Part shown: in pieces, positions 13,143 to 23,819 of the stretch | Layout: the number at the start of each line of letters is the position of its first letter | How positions within the stretch are numbered: the stretch's first letter is position 1 | DNA from: Perca fluviatilis | Taxonomy: Eukaryota; Chordata; Actinopteri; Perciformes; Percidae | DNA length: 64,000 nucleotides | Assembly: GCF_010015445.1 (NCBI RefSeq) | Contig: NC_053128.1 | Span: 8,665,840 to 8,729,839 of the forward strand | Direction: 5' to 3' | Made by a program: the position numbers and the translations under genes | The notes under the pieces: model-generated | What the model was told of the DNA's origin: nothing | Databases searched by the model: none | What the model saw: the letters and a program-made list of their open reading frames with translations, nothing else

Positions 13143-15495
13143 GAGAAAGAGAGAGAGAGAGAGGGGGGGTGAACAGAGGGGGACAGAGATATGCACAACT
13201 ACTACAATAATACTATACTACTACTATATAACTATAATAATTATAGAAATATGACTCATAATCAGTATAGCAGATATAGCAAATAATAGCATAGCATATA
13301 TCATAGTATTATAGCATAATAATAGCAATAGCCATCATTATGTTCTTAATGGTTATAATTATAATGGCAAGTGCAGCTTGAATTCATATTATAATAATGC
13401 CATTAGATTCCAGATTCAGCTGTAGGATAACTGGGGAACATTAGTGGATTCATCCATACATCTTTTCTGATGGCAGAAATGTTCACTTGCAGGAAAGATC
13501 TGTAATTAATAAAAATTAACGATGACACCATTCCATTAGGTGTGACATCACCATTACCAGAGGCCTGTATCACCAAGCTCAACTTAGTCTGGATTTGAGC
13601 TGTCTGCCTTTACTAAGCTTACCACTGGCAGTCCTAATATGGTTACCACCTGGCTCAGTTAAAGAGGCGCCATGCAGTTTGGGCCATTACTGAAGGGTTT
13701 CCAAAGCAGCTATAAGCACATTGATGTGAAAGCGACAGAGTTCTTAATTACAGGCCAAGCACAGGCAATATTAACAAAACCATGAGTGTTGTACTAAATA
13801 TGACAGGAGATGATAGGCCTGATGTTATCCTGAGCTGCAGTTATGCAATAAGAGTATAAAAACTGTCTGCAGCTATCTACTTATTAGGCTGTCAGTGAGT
13901 GTTTGGTAAACTATAACCATCATTAGTCTGTAAGTATAAACTACAACCTGTCAGAAAACCTGTTCCATGCACAAAAATATATATTTTATGTGAAGTGAGT
14001 CTTCTGATCTGTTCAAATGTCACTATGTGTTCTCGCATGTCACTTCATTGTCAACTCAATACTTTGGTCCAAGATCATGTAGGATTGATTTTGCCATGAT
14101 CCCATGAACACAGGTTAGCTGTGCAGCATAGGTCACCATAGTAACCTACCCAGGTTATAACCACAAACAGCTGGCACAATGGATATTTGGCATTTATTTT
14201 TTGAAAAATATTCGGACATGGCGGGGGTTCCCGTTGGCCAGGCCTGTACAATTGAAGGGGAAACGCTGAGAAAGTACAACTCCCAATGCTGCTTATCTGA
14301 CAGAGTGCTCTTGTTGTCTCATCTCCAGGTTCATGATTATAAAACTGACCAAGCGGTCACATTTTGGAGTGAAAATTGCCAGCAAATACAGGTGGGTCAG
14401 ATTGTTCCACTTTTTGGACGTTGGGTGTCATATTTTGCTGTTTGTTTGCAGTTATATTAATTATCCATTCAGTATTTTCTGTGCCTTTTTAAGTGATTTA
14501 TTTGTGGGCCAAAAGGAATACCTGATTTAATAGTGGAGTCATTTTCTCTCTGATGCTGAACACTTAGGTCTGTAGTGTGTCTGGGCTTAGTATCTGAGCA
14601 AGTTTGCTGTTTTTTTCCCCCCTTCTTCAAAAATAACATACAATCAACAATGGCACCATCAAATGTCAGAAGAGAATGCAGCAGCAGCAGCTCTCAGAAG
14701 AGTTGCACATATCCATTAAGGTTAAGAGGGAGATGATTATAGACTAGTCAAAGATCTGCCCCCCCATTGTTCCCTCTGTGCAAAGTGTCCTTTATGATTT
14801 AGTGTCAGGTTCTTCAGTCTCGACACACAGAATGTGCAGCAGTGGTGGAATGTAACTAAGTACATTTACTCAAGTACTGTACTTAAGAACCAATGTGAGT
14901 TGAACTTTACTTGACTCTTTTCTTTTCATGCCACTTTCTACTTCTACTCCGCTACATTTCAGAGAGAAATATTGAACTTTTTACTCCACTACATTCATCT
15001 GACAGCTTTAGTTTTTTTTTGCACACAAAACACACATAGTTTATAAAATATGATGTTTTAAAATAAATGAAACCACCCAAAAATATATATAGGCCTTACT
15101 GTACACGATTAGCCGATTAAACACGTAGTTGATTGACAGAACTGTTTTTGATGGTTTCCAGTTTCAGTTTTCTGCATTGAGTGCTTTTACTTTTTACAGT
15201 ACAGTATATCCTTCTGATGATACTTACATACTTGTACCTAAGTACCATTTTTAATGCAGGACTTTTACTTGTTTTTTAGTTTTTTTTGTTGTTGTTAGTA
15301 CTTCTAGTGCTGCTAGTACTCTTCCACCACTGATGTCCAGTAACATGTTTTAACGTTATTCTTGCGTTGTGGGTTTTTGTGTCACAGGGTGTGACTGCCG
15401 TAAAGACCCTGAAAGCACCTTTCAGGAAGTCGGCCCAGTTCAGCACTCCCATCAGTGAGCGGCTGGATGAAATCGAGCTTCCACCTGATAACTGA
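7372..15495 (+). CDS. spag8: Sperm-associated antigen 8 (ciliary microtubule protein)
   Basis: Six coding exons join in frame: 7372-7440, 8977-9136, 9381-9426, 12514-12628, 14329-14391 and 15388-15495, giving 186 residues. Every internal junction has GT/AG sites (donors gtgagt, gtatgt, gtaaat, gtaagt, gtgggt). The ATG sits in a good context (A at -3). The product is basic to neutral, with no signal peptide or membrane segment. It contains KRGHRGILT (about residues 40-50), a PPKSPGVRLRG box, then VHDYKTDQAVTFW and FSTPISERLDE near the end. I recognise these as the conserved C-terminal region of SPAG8, known as a microtubule inner protein of ciliary and sperm doublets. Mammalian SPAG8 is much longer; its repetitive N-terminus is absent. 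The convergent neighbour npr2 matches the human SPAG8/NPR2 arrangement. Identity rests on remembered motifs plus synteny. Confidence 0.85.
8002..8219. mobile_element. TTAA-flanked MITE (AGGTCCCATG family), complete copy
   Basis: AGGTCCCATGACATG at 8006 and its near-perfect inverse ending at 8215 are flanked on both sides by TTAA (8002-8005, 8216-8219). TTAA target duplication is the mark of piggyBac-like elements, so this is a 210-bp non-autonomous member. It lies in spag8 intron 1. Further copies start at 10042 and 63962. Confidence 0.8.
8977..9136 (+). CDS. spag8: spag8 coding exon 2
   Basis: Acceptor atgcag, then a frame containing the RGHRG and PPKSPGVRLRG boxes, donor gtatgt; ends in phase 1. 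Confidence 0.88.
9381..9426 (+). CDS. spag8: spag8 coding exon 3 (46 nt)
   Basis: Very short exon after acceptor gattcag, encoding IRGELLEKHIAQMI; donor gtaaat. It enters in phase 1 and leaves in phase 2. Its length not being a multiple of three means skipping would break the frame. Confidence 0.85.
10038..10601. mobile_element. TTAA-flanked MITE (AGGTCCCATG family), longer 3'-broken copy
   Basis: Starts with TTAA and AGGTCCCATGACATGG. It carries the internal sequence missing from the short copy at 8006 and a roughly 53-bp tandem duplication (the 'tataggccttagtggtcccc' segment occurs twice, 10077-10185). The right terminus is lost near 10600. It lies in spag8 intron 3. Confidence 0.75.
10621..10780. 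repeat. Degenerate tandem repeat, GGTTGGGTTTAGGAAAA unit
   Basis: The unit 'acggttgggtttaggaaaa' and 'gaacaacggga' recurs about five times with small changes, in spag8 intron 3. It directly follows the broken end of the preceding MITE. Confidence 0.7.
11388..12010 (+). mobile_element. Dispersed repeat family A, copy 1 (retroposon-like)
   Basis: Closely matches the reverse complement of 29870-30523 and, less closely, 29075-29741. It ends in ATAAAATTGAATTGAA, a short tandem tail typical of non-LTR retroposons. It contains a CCCTGCTAYGTCC-like short tandem array (11600-11735) and a perfect 11-bp hairpin at 11500-11523. The open frame at 11567-11782 is only the array read through. It lies in spag8 intron 3. 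Confidence 0.75.
12514..12628 (+). CDS. spag8: spag8 coding exon 4
   Basis: Acceptor ttcacag; encodes EKVHAELKPPSPKTDF and onward to LTPQTTQ, donor gtaagt in phase 0. It follows a 3.1-kb intron filled with repeats. Confidence 0.87.
12948..13178. repeat. (GA)n microsatellite
   Basis: About 230 bp of GAGA with scattered GGAAA, GACA and G-run interruptions, in spag8 intron 4. Glu/Arg and Ser/Leu reading frames here are repeat artefacts. Confidence 0.97.
14329..14391 (+). CDS. spag8: spag8 coding exon 5
   Basis: Twenty-one codons after acceptor atctccag, encoding VHDYKTDQAVTFWSENCQ and ending QIQ; donor gtgggt, phase 0 on both sides. Confidence 0.88.
14840..15332. mobile_element. hAT-type MITE (CAGTGGTGGAA family)
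   Basis: Starts CAGTGGTGGAATG and ends with the inverse CTTCCACCACTG. The flanks ATGTGCAG (14832-14839) and ATGTCCAG (15333-15340) are an 8-bp target duplication with one mismatch, as expected for hAT. Length is 493 bp, with no coding capacity. It sits in spag8 intron 5, ending 55 bp before the last exon. Confidence 0.8.
15388..15495 (+). CDS. spag8: spag8 terminal coding exon
   Basis: Acceptor gtcacag; 35 codons with AQFSTPISERLDEIELPPDN at the C-terminus, then TGA at 15493-15495. Confidence 0.88.
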   Translation, partial: GVTAVKTLKAPFRKSAQFSTPISERLDEIELPPDN

Positions 15496-15542
15496 GACTG
15501 TATGTCAGAGTATCACATTGCATCACTTCATTACCAGTTAAT

Positions 15543-15548
15543 ATTAAA
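15543..15548 (+). terminator. Likely spag8 polyadenylation signal ATTAAA
   Basis: ATTAAA lies 48 nt after the spag8 stop codon, with no better signal before the transposon block that begins at 15762. Confidence 0.5.
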
Positions 15549-15761
15549 GTGCTAACCCAGCATATTCTCAAGACAGTGACACCTTTTTCTTTTGTGGAGA
15601 ACAGTGAAGTCAATGGAAGTATCTTCATCTACAAATGAGATGGTTAATACAAATCAGATGAATATTTAGTTCCAGTATTTCTGCCTGAAAAAAACACACA
15701 TCTATAGCATTTGCTCATCTGATGTCATGTTGACATAACAGACAGCAGTAGCTGACATCTT

Positions 15762-17032
15762 GGGCCCTATCTTGCACCCGGCGCAGCACAGCGCAAAGCC
15801 CGACACAAGTGTCTTTGCTAGTTTAAGACCGACGCAGTGCCCGCGTCATTTAAATAGCAAATGCACCTGCGCCCATCTTTGTGCCCATGGGCGTGCTGGT
15901 TTTACAGGGAGGTGTGTTCAGGTGCATCCTGGGCGTATTGCTGTCTTGAGGCAGCGGGAAGCGATCGTGCCATTGACCAACAAAAACCTGGTCTAAAGTC
16001 AATAACGCAGCATTTCATTGTTATTTTAACAGTGAATTAGTAAAATGTGCCTAGGCTCGTGCACAGCGTGCGAACACTATGCTTGTTACACACACACAGC
16101 AGCAGCACACAAACATGCAGAAGATTCCAAAAATATTACAATGTGAAATAGTATTATGATCAGTGTTGGGGAAGTTACTTTTAAAAAGTAGTTTGCTCGT
16201 TACTCCTTAAAAAAAGTAATCCGTTACTTTACTTAGTTACCCCGTATGGAAAGTAACTTTTTACGTTACTCGTTACTTTTACGTTACTTTTATGTTGCTT
16301 CACTTTGGGCAGAACCCAATATCTGTTCCTAAATGTGTAGGCCTATATAAAGTTCTACTATGGAGGACATAACAGGCATTTATTTTTTGCTCTTTTTTAT
16401 CAAAAATAGTATCAATAGGCTCCTTACTAAACATGCCTCATCTAAATCCAAAAGAAAAAAGAATGACTTAAAAATGGCTTAATGTCGATGGCTTGTGTAA
16501 ATAAAATAAAATGGCGTGATACAGTTTAGAGACATTTTAGCCAAAATAAAATCAAGCTGAGAAGGCAGTGTCGCTGTCAAATCTGTCCCTGGGAAAAGTA
16601 ATGTTGCGCCGAATTGAAAAAAGGAACTACGTTTCGTTACCAAATTTTCAATAGTGGCGCGTTACACTACTTTTTACCTGAAAAAAGTAGTAACGTTACA
16701 CACCACACTGATTATGATATGATCTGCTTGCGAGCTTTCACTTCACGCACGAGCAGATCAGTTTCTTCTCCTGAAAATCTCTCCTTCCTGTTTAGCACAT
16801 CCTCCATCACAATACCAATGCGCCGAGGTCCAAACGCGCCTGGCTTTTAAAGGGAATGGGAGATGATCTCTGATTGGTTTATTGCATGTTACGCCCAAAA
16901 CACACCTATGAATTAATGAAGACCCTAAGTACAACCCTTTTGAACCATGCGCCCGGCACACGGACCCTTTTTTACCGCTGTTAAACTAGCATGGCTTCAC
17001 GCCATGCGCTTCAGATCGTTAAAATAGGGCCC
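15762..17032. mobile_element. GGGCCCTAT-ended DNA element, interrupted
   Basis: Ends GGGCCCTAT and ATAGGGCCC are inverted and flanked by the 3-bp direct repeat CTT (15759-15761, 17033-17035). A 3-bp duplication is compatible with PIF/Harbinger, but the superfamily is inference. About 713 bp remain after removing the hAT insertion at 16161-16710. No transposase frame is seen. Confidence 0.75.
16161..16710. mobile_element. hAT MITE (CAGTGTTGGGG) nested in the GGGCCC element
   Basis: Starts CAGTGTTGGGGAAG and ends CACCACACTG. Both flanks are exactly ATTATGAT (16153-16160 and 16711-16718), a perfect 8-bp hAT target duplication. The host element continues on both sides, so this insertion is younger than its host. 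Confidence 0.92.
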
Positions 17033-17208
17033 CTTAACTTTAAACCTGCCAAACAAACTATCTCTGAAGTTAATAAAACACACTAAACTGGTTTCTGCTG
17101 TACAGATTTGCTGAGAAAAATTTGCCTCCTTGTTTGGCTTCCTAAAAATCCTGATGTACTGTATCCGTGAGCACTGTGTGTAACTCTGGTCAGTACTGAC
17201 CCATAGCC

Positions 17209-17701
17209 AGTCCCTCCAGAAAAACGCGATTATGCGATCGCATAAGTCAATGCATAATCAGCCAAAGTCAAAAAAATTTCAAATACGCCACACTTTCGCT
17301 GCATAAATTGCCGATTTCCACGCAAAATATGCGGGGCTTGCAAGATTTCATAATCACCGCATTTTCGTTGCAAAAAAAGTCACATATATCTTAGCAGAAA
17401 GTTGAAAAATGTTGCGTTTACTTCACACAAGAGCAGCCATTTTCCCCTGTTGCCATGGGAACGTTATGAAGTGACGTAATTACGCGACGTGAACATCATC
17501 GAAAAAGCAGGGTGTTGGGGGAATCACTATTTTTTCTCTTTTTCATCAAACTGCAGTTTTTTCAAGTTCCCGCAATTTCATCGCATAAAATTGCATAAAT
17601 ATCCCGCATATTCCATCGCATTTTTTAAGAAAACGTGCCGCATAATCAAGGATTTTTTTCCTGCAACAATCACAAAAAAACTCAATTTTTCTGGATGGAC
17701 T
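17209..17701. mobile_element. MITE with AGTCCNTCCAGAAAA termini
   Basis: AGTCCCTCCAGAAAA at 17209 and the inverse TTTTTCTGGATGGACT ending at 17701 bracket a 493-bp AT-rich element with many GCATAAT/ATTATGC motifs. No clear target duplication. Confidence 0.7.
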
Positions 17702-18185
17702 GCATTACTAGCGTTAACGGTGACACTCAGCGCAGGCCGCAGCCAGCAAACAGCAACTAACTGCTGTGTGGATAAGAGCATTTGAGAGACAGGGTGCTTC
17801 ACACAAAGGGGGAATACAGGTCTATTCAGACAAACAGTTTGAGAAAAAGTGTTTTTGATCATTAAAGCAAGTAAACATATTTGAGTAGGAACCCAAAATT
17901 CAAGTAGAATCAGAATATGAGAATATGTCCCCTTTAACATTTCTTACTTTGTGGCATCAGTTGAAAGTGATAAGTGTGGATAAGAGGATTTCCCAAAATG
18001 CAATAAATGTTCATTTGACAAAAACAGATCAGCGTCCTGTTTTTTTGTCTGCAGAGGAAGTTATGTTTTTCGGTTCTGGTCGTCTGAAAAAAAAGATGGC
18101 TGTCAGTTTAAAGTAGGCTAGTAGTTTAGAAAGAGTACCACATTTCTTTGTGGAATGAAGTGAGGTAGATGGGGCCAAATGTCTG

Positions 18186-18568
18186 TTAAAAGGTGCTGTA
18201 GGAAGGATTGGGAAGATCCAGGACTTAGCCAAAAAATTTGAACATCGACAACTTCTCAGTCCCCCCCTCCCTTTCTGCTAAAGCCCAAACGGTCTCCTAA
18301 GCTCCTCCCCCCACAAGGGAGAATTAATGCGTGTGCATGAGCAGTGAATGACACACAGTTAGACACCCCCCCTGGCCCTGATTGGTGCATCTGAACAGAG
18401 AGCGGTGGATTTTTGCAAATCGCACTACAGGCTGTAGGGGGTGGCAGAGGAGCTGGATTTTTTTTGTAATGACCTGCTTCATGTAGTTCTACTGGAACAC
18501 AGGGTCAGTTTCAGCAACTTTTCATGACAGAAAGTTAGTTTTAGAAGGCTTACCTACTGCACCTTTAA
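18186..18568. mobile_element. TTAA-flanked MITE (AAGGTGC family)
   Basis: TTAA at 18186-18189 is followed by AAGGTGCTGTAGG. The inverse CCTACTGCACCT is followed by TTAA at 18565-18568. Non-coding, piggyBac-like target preference. Confidence 0.75.
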
Positions 18569-18682
18569 CGAAGCATCTTCTAATATGTTTAGGGTAAAGT
18601 TTTACATACTACATCAAATAGTTTTAGATAGTTTTATATGAAGCCTTAATTTTGCAGTTTTCATACCTCAGTTATGTGTCTG

Positions 18683-19133
18683 TAGCCTGACAAGCCAGAC
18701 CCACATCCAGATGTTGGCTGGGCTCAATCCAAGGGGCGGGATAAACGGTTGTCTTTCAAATTCCCTCTACACATAATAGGATAGCGCTACAACCAGGCAG
18801 AGCAACGAAGAAGGTAGCGGAGCTAGTTGATAAATTAAACTTTTGCCGTAGACGGTCGTACTCTGAATACATCTTCCTTTTTTCAGAATGATTTCAGTGC
18901 CGTTCTTTGTTCGTTTCTCAAAGAAAAGCTTAACTCCAAGTCTTCCAGAAGACCGCTGTTCCCAGCAGCAGCAACAGCAGAAGCCATAAGCCCGCCCACC
19001 GACTCTATACACGATGTGATTGGCCTGACCAGAGTTTGGTTTTTCCAGCTCGCTAGCCAACGGAGAGTTCCTAGAAGCCCCTGGCTGCAAAATAAATTTG
19101 CTGCCACTAGGGTGCGTCTAGATTTCTAGGCTA
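18683..19133. mobile_element. MITE with TAGCCTG termini and 9-bp target duplication, copy 1
   Basis: Starts TAGCCTGACAAGCC and ends TTTCTAGGCTA. ATGTGTCTG is present exactly on both sides (18674-18682, 19134-19142). A related element with the same ends and a 9-bp duplication lies at 43439-43875. Confidence 0.8.
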
Positions 19134-19329
19134 ATGTGTCTGACCAATAGTATAAAAATGTTGACCTTTTTGCCGTCCTCGGACATATTCATCTCCCATT
19201 TGTTGTCCACATTTTATGCTGTTAAAGTTTTTCTCAATCCCTTTGGCACATTTACTGAAAGAAACTTGCAATTGTCAAAACTCTTAAGTACAATCCTCAC
19301 GCCACGTGGTACATTCAGCACACCACTCC

Positions 19330-20683
19330 CAGCCAGCAATGACATGTGGGGCCCAGATGGGTTAAGTACGGGTTCCATGGTTACTGTGTGGGCATGGGCT
19401 TTGGCTGGGTGAAATCAGCGGGTCCCATGTAGGTTTTGTAGTATGAGTCCCACATAGGAAGCCCATATGAGCTGATTACATGGGCCCCATGAGGGACAGG
19501 CATGGGCCAATTGGGCATGGGTTTGAACTGAGAACACATATATGGGTCCCGCATAGCATATTTATGGGCCAAGTGGCCATGGGTTCGATCTGGAAACGCA
19601 TATATGGGTCCTGCATAGAATGTTTATGGGCCAAGTGGCCATGGGTTTGAACTGAGAACACATATATGGGTCCTGCATAGCATATTTATGGGCCAAGTGG
19701 GCATGGGTTTGATCTGGGAACGCATATATGGGTCCTGCATAGAATGTTTATGGGCCAAGTGGCCATGGGTATGAACTGGGAATGCATATATGGGTCCTGC
19801 ATGGCATTTTTATGGGCCAAGTGGCCATGGGTTTGAACTGGGAATGCATATATGGGTCCTGCATGGCATTTTTATGGGCCAAGTGGCCATGGGTTTGAAC
19901 TGGGAACACATATATGGGTCCTGCATGGCATTTTTATGGGCCAAGTGGCCATGGGTTTGATCTGAGAACACATATATGGGTCCTGCATAGCATATTTATG
20001 GGCCAAGTGGGCATGGGTTTGATCTGGGAACACATATATGGGTCCTGCATAGAATGTTTATGGGCCAAGTGGCCATAGGTTTGAACAGAGAACACATATA
20101 TGGGTCCTGCATAGCAAATTTATGGGCCAAGTGGGCATGGGTTTGATCTGGTAACGCATATATGGGTCCTGCATAGAATGTTTATGGGCCAAGTAGCCAT
20201 GGGTTTGAACTGGGAATGCATATATGGGTCCTGCATGGCATTTTTATGGGCCAAGTAGCCATGGGTTTGAACTGGGAATGCATATATGGGTCCTGCATGG
20301 CATTTTTATGGGCCAAGTGTCCATGGGTTTGATCTGGGAACACATATATGGGTCCTGCATGGCATTTTTATGGGCCAAGTGGGCATGGGTTTGAACTGGG
20401 AACGCATATATGGGTCCTGCATAGAATGTTTATGGGCCAAGTGGCCATGGGTTTGAACTGAGAATACATATATGGGTCCTGCATAGCATATTTATGGGCC
20501 AAGTGGGCATAGGTTCGATCTGGGAATGCATATATGGGTCCTGCATAGAATGTTTATGGGCCAAGTGGCCATGGGTTTGAACTGGGAATGCATATATGGG
20601 TCCTGCATGGCATTTTTATGGGCCAAGTGGGCATGGGTTTGATCTGGGAACACATATATGGGTCCTGCATGGCAGAGGCGCAA
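19330..20683. repeat. 62-bp minisatellite with higher-order ABABCCC structure
   Basis: From 19537 (first CATATATGGG) to 20653 the unit recurs at exactly 62 bp, giving 18 full copies and a partial one. Decayed units precede it from about 19330. Three unit types differ at the segment after GCAT: A (AGCATATTT), B (AGAATGTTT), C (GGCATTTTT). The order is ABABCCC-ABABCCC-BABC, so a 7-unit (434-bp) block is itself duplicated. As 62 is not a multiple of three, open frames across it are not genes. It is not a CRISPR array: units abut without unique spacers. Confidence 0.96.
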
Positions 20684-21081
20684 AGTAACTATGTAGGCCT
20701 ATTGAGTTATGTAATTACTTACTGTACAATTTTTATTAACTTGTAGTAACTCTACATTTAGGCTAATCAAGCATGTTGAGATTGAGTAATTGTAACTCAA
20801 TACATTTCAAGTCACGCTAGTCACCAAAGAACAAACATTCCATACATGTAGATCTTTTGCCAAAACAATCCATCAGTCATTTTTGTTAGTCGTGCAGAAA
20901 ATGAAAAATGTAACTTCCCAAAAATGTAAAAAACATCAAAATAGGTCAAAGTTTACGCTGTGTTGAATTATGCTGATTAGTGGACTCTCAGAAAGGTTGC
21001 AGGCCTACCGTAACAATTCAAATAATAGCCCAGTCCCAGACGCCTGTCCCTTGGGGCAGAAACACATATTTAGACAAATAA

Positions 21082-21634
21082 CTATGCTCGATATTATCGG
21101 CTGATATTGGCTTTAAAATTCAATATCGGTAAATATCGGTATCGGTTTTTGAAATGGTTTAAAATGACTAAAGTATGTCATTTTATACCTTATTGGAAAG
21201 CTTTGTTTCCTCTCAAAGCGAATGCAGACAAAATTTGGGTGTAGGTTGTTGGCCAACCAGCATACACACAGGGTTTGTAGAGTAAATAAATTCTTGAGCA
21301 GGGCAGATCTAAGCCCCAATGAGTGGAATGAGTTGAATTTTTGTTCTTGTGTGGCTATTTGTTTTCAGTTTACCTCAGTCAAAGAAATGTTCAGTTGGCA
21401 TCTTCTCTCGAAGGGGTAGTAAGCACCACACCCCAGTTAGCCTACCGGTTGCTGGCTAGTCCTTCAAAACATTCAAATCCCCAGTATCAAGGGAATCATG
21501 GAACAGTGGGCAGTAAGCTTATAAACGATCATATGTTTCGGTATCTGTATCGGCTAATATCGGTATCGGAAATTAAGCATTGGACAATATTGGTATATCG
21601 GATATCGGTACAAAATCAATGTCAAGCATCCCTA
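21082..21634. mobile_element. TATCGG-rich MITE, boundaries uncertain
   Basis: Both ends are dominated by 'atatcggtatcgg'-like sequence in opposite orientation (21090-21145 and 21540-21610). The right end CAAGCATCCCTA is a common fish hAT-MITE terminus; the left end is degraded. Confidence 0.55.
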
Positions 21635-22665
21635 CAAATAACCCCATACGGTTATCCACATCCCATAGATGCCTGTCCCAATGGTCTATTTGATCAAATA
21701 AAACTCCGGGATCCTATTCAAAGTTTTACAGTACTTCATTTTTGAAGATGAGGCCAAATAGCTCACAGACAGCTAGTCCCTTTATGGACATGAATATGAT
21801 GCATTTATTACCTCTTAGGAAATTGTAATTCAATATTTGTTAGAAAAGGACTTGCAGGAGGCCTCATCATCAATCTCTCTTCCACTTCTGTGTTGTTAGA
21901 TGTCCTTGGACCAAGGAGTAGCATGTGTTTCTATCAAGGTGTAGCTCATACACCAACAATGACTGATGTGTTGGCTGTAAAAGGTACAGTAGATCTGTTT
22001 GAGAAAAAAATGAGGGAAAAACACTTGTTTTGTATCTAATCAATTATTAATGATTAATAGATTGTTGGCATTTTAACTTTTGGTAAAGGAAAACACACAT
22101 CCAGCCATAGGCGCGGGAAGTAGGGGGGCTGGGGGTGCGGCAGCACCCCTTGTTGGCAAACTGCGATCAAGCCCGTATTACCCAATGGGCATTAATCATT
22201 ATGGTGATAATTATCCAATCAGAATAAAATAAAAGTTGTTTAATGTAATGATTGGGAGAAGGCCGCATGCACTGTGTAGATTGGCTAAAGATAAAGGTGG
22301 GTGGGCATAGAGCAGGTTGTTTACATCGCACTGATCCAAGATCAGCTTTCTAAGAACGGGTTGAGATTGAAAGAGTGGAATTAATTTGTAACTGATCCCC
22401 GGTCAGATTGGGTTGTATCAGCGAGTGAAAGTGTGGAAAAGGGAGAGAAAGAAGCGGCTGCTATAAAAAATGTCCCGCGAATAAAGAGCTGGGAATGACG
22501 AAGAGGAGGATGTCGAGGAGCTACTGACGTTAGCTTTGAAGAATCGCTGCCTTCTACCAGCTACACTCAGCCACAGCTAACGGTGGCTAACGTTAACTTT
22601 AGCGAAGTTGTTGTGGAAAAAGACAGAGATGAGGCCGGACGGTCATCAGCATTACAGAACAAGGT

Positions 22666-22887
22666 AATGGCACCTCAGGTACCATCATCTCTGAAGACCC
22701 TGCACTACGGGGACCGATTACAGAGACCGTCCGGGAGGAAGTTATACCCAGAGGGATATCAGCCTTTCAGAATCGGGCGGCTAAATATCCAGCATCTCGG
22801 AGGGGGGACGATCTGGCGGCAGAAAGACTTAGAGGATTTGATCTGCGACTTTGCAAAGAAAAAGACAAGAAATTAGAACTTCTAAAG
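22666..22887 (+). pseudogene. hAT transposase N-terminal exon remnant
   Basis: The frame 22666-22887 encodes GPITETVREEVIPRGISAFQ and NRAAKYPASRRG, the stretch at the start of hAT transposases of the ZMYM1-like type. It ends at a good donor (gtaaga at 22888) in phase 0. No downstream exon with the catalytic RNaseH-like core was seen before the element's right end, so the element is not autonomous. The longer frame at 22583-22876 is a different, non-homologous frame. Confidence 0.65.
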
Positions 22888-23384
22888 GTAAGAGCTATTA
22901 TGCTATCTGTAAATTGAGTAGGTTAATATAATCTGTTGTGACCGTGTGACCAGATAATGTACATATTTTGTTTAGTTTATTGAAATGCCATGCATATCAG
23001 ACGTATTGCATCATAATTTTGTGATGCTGCTATAGGCCTGTGTGAGACTAAGTTGTCAAGTGCAGTAGCCTATATGTTGGCTTTTGCAGTTTGTGAAGTT
23101 GCAGCTGACTAAGTGACTGTTATTTAACAACCTGCACTCAGCTGTGTCGTTTGTGTGATGGCATTGTTGTATCTTCAGTCAATCACGTTTCAGAATTACT
23201 ATTGTGCTTTCTGCTTGGGTGATTTTTAGTGAGTACTATATGGCCATAGTCTTGAGCCATACAACGCTTTGGTATGATATAATTAATTGTAACACTGTCT
23301 TGTGACGTGTGAGTCAGATGGCAGTACTTGGTTTATTGAACTGGAAAGGCATACTTGACGCCTGCTCAGCTGGACTAGTCATTC

Positions 23385-23520
23385 ATCTTTTTATTATTTT
23401 TTATTCGATAGTGACAGTGGATAGACAGGAACGGGGGAGAGAGAGAGGGAATGACACGCAGCAAAGGGCCGCAGGTCGGATTTAAACCGGCCGCCCAAGG
23501 AATCTTTGACCCGTAGTGAT
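23385..23520 (-). mobile_element. SINE fragment inside the hAT element
   Basis: The string 'gagagggaatgacacgcagcaaagggccgcaggtcgg' region matches the tail half of the tRNA-derived SINEs at 39361, 50740 and others, in reverse orientation. The tRNA head is missing. Confidence 0.55.
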
Positions 23521-23819
23521 TGGCATGTGATTTAGTGCCTATATAGTTCGCTGTGCAGTACATAGCAGTATGTAGCCTACTTCATGGGGAGGCAGAGGTA
23601 GAGTTGTTCTGCGCCCCCGCCAGCACCCCGCACCCCCTGCTGGAAATGACTTCCCGCGCCTCTGCATCCAGCCCTAGTCTGGAGAAGTGACGGTGGTTAA
23701 AAGTAACTAATACTCTGAGTAGTTTATTTTATTTTTTTTAACAAATTGTACTTTTACTTGAGTATGTTACTGTATTTAATTGTTATTTGGTCAGGCAGTT
23801 CTTAGGACATCTATAAGGG

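Larger units (their letters stand above)
22106..23664 (+). mobile_element. hAT element with CAKAGGCGCGGGAAGT termini
   Basis: Left end CATAGGCGCGGGAAGT and right end the inverse of CAGAGGCGCGGGAAGT. Both flanks are exactly CATCCAGC (22098-22105, 23665-23672), a perfect 8-bp hAT duplication. The 1559-bp element keeps the first part of a transposase gene (22666-22887) and has later taken in a SINE fragment near 23385. Ends also carry a GGGGGTGCGGCAGCACCCC palindrome-like block. Confidence 0.9.

Noticed and set aside
12879..13198. Arg/Glu-rich and Ser/Leu-rich open frames up to 102 codons
   Set aside because: They are translations of a GA microsatellite.
19537..20683. Regular repeats resembling a CRISPR array
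   Set aside because: Units are contiguous at 62 bp with no unique spacers, in vertebrate-like DNA; it is a minisatellite.
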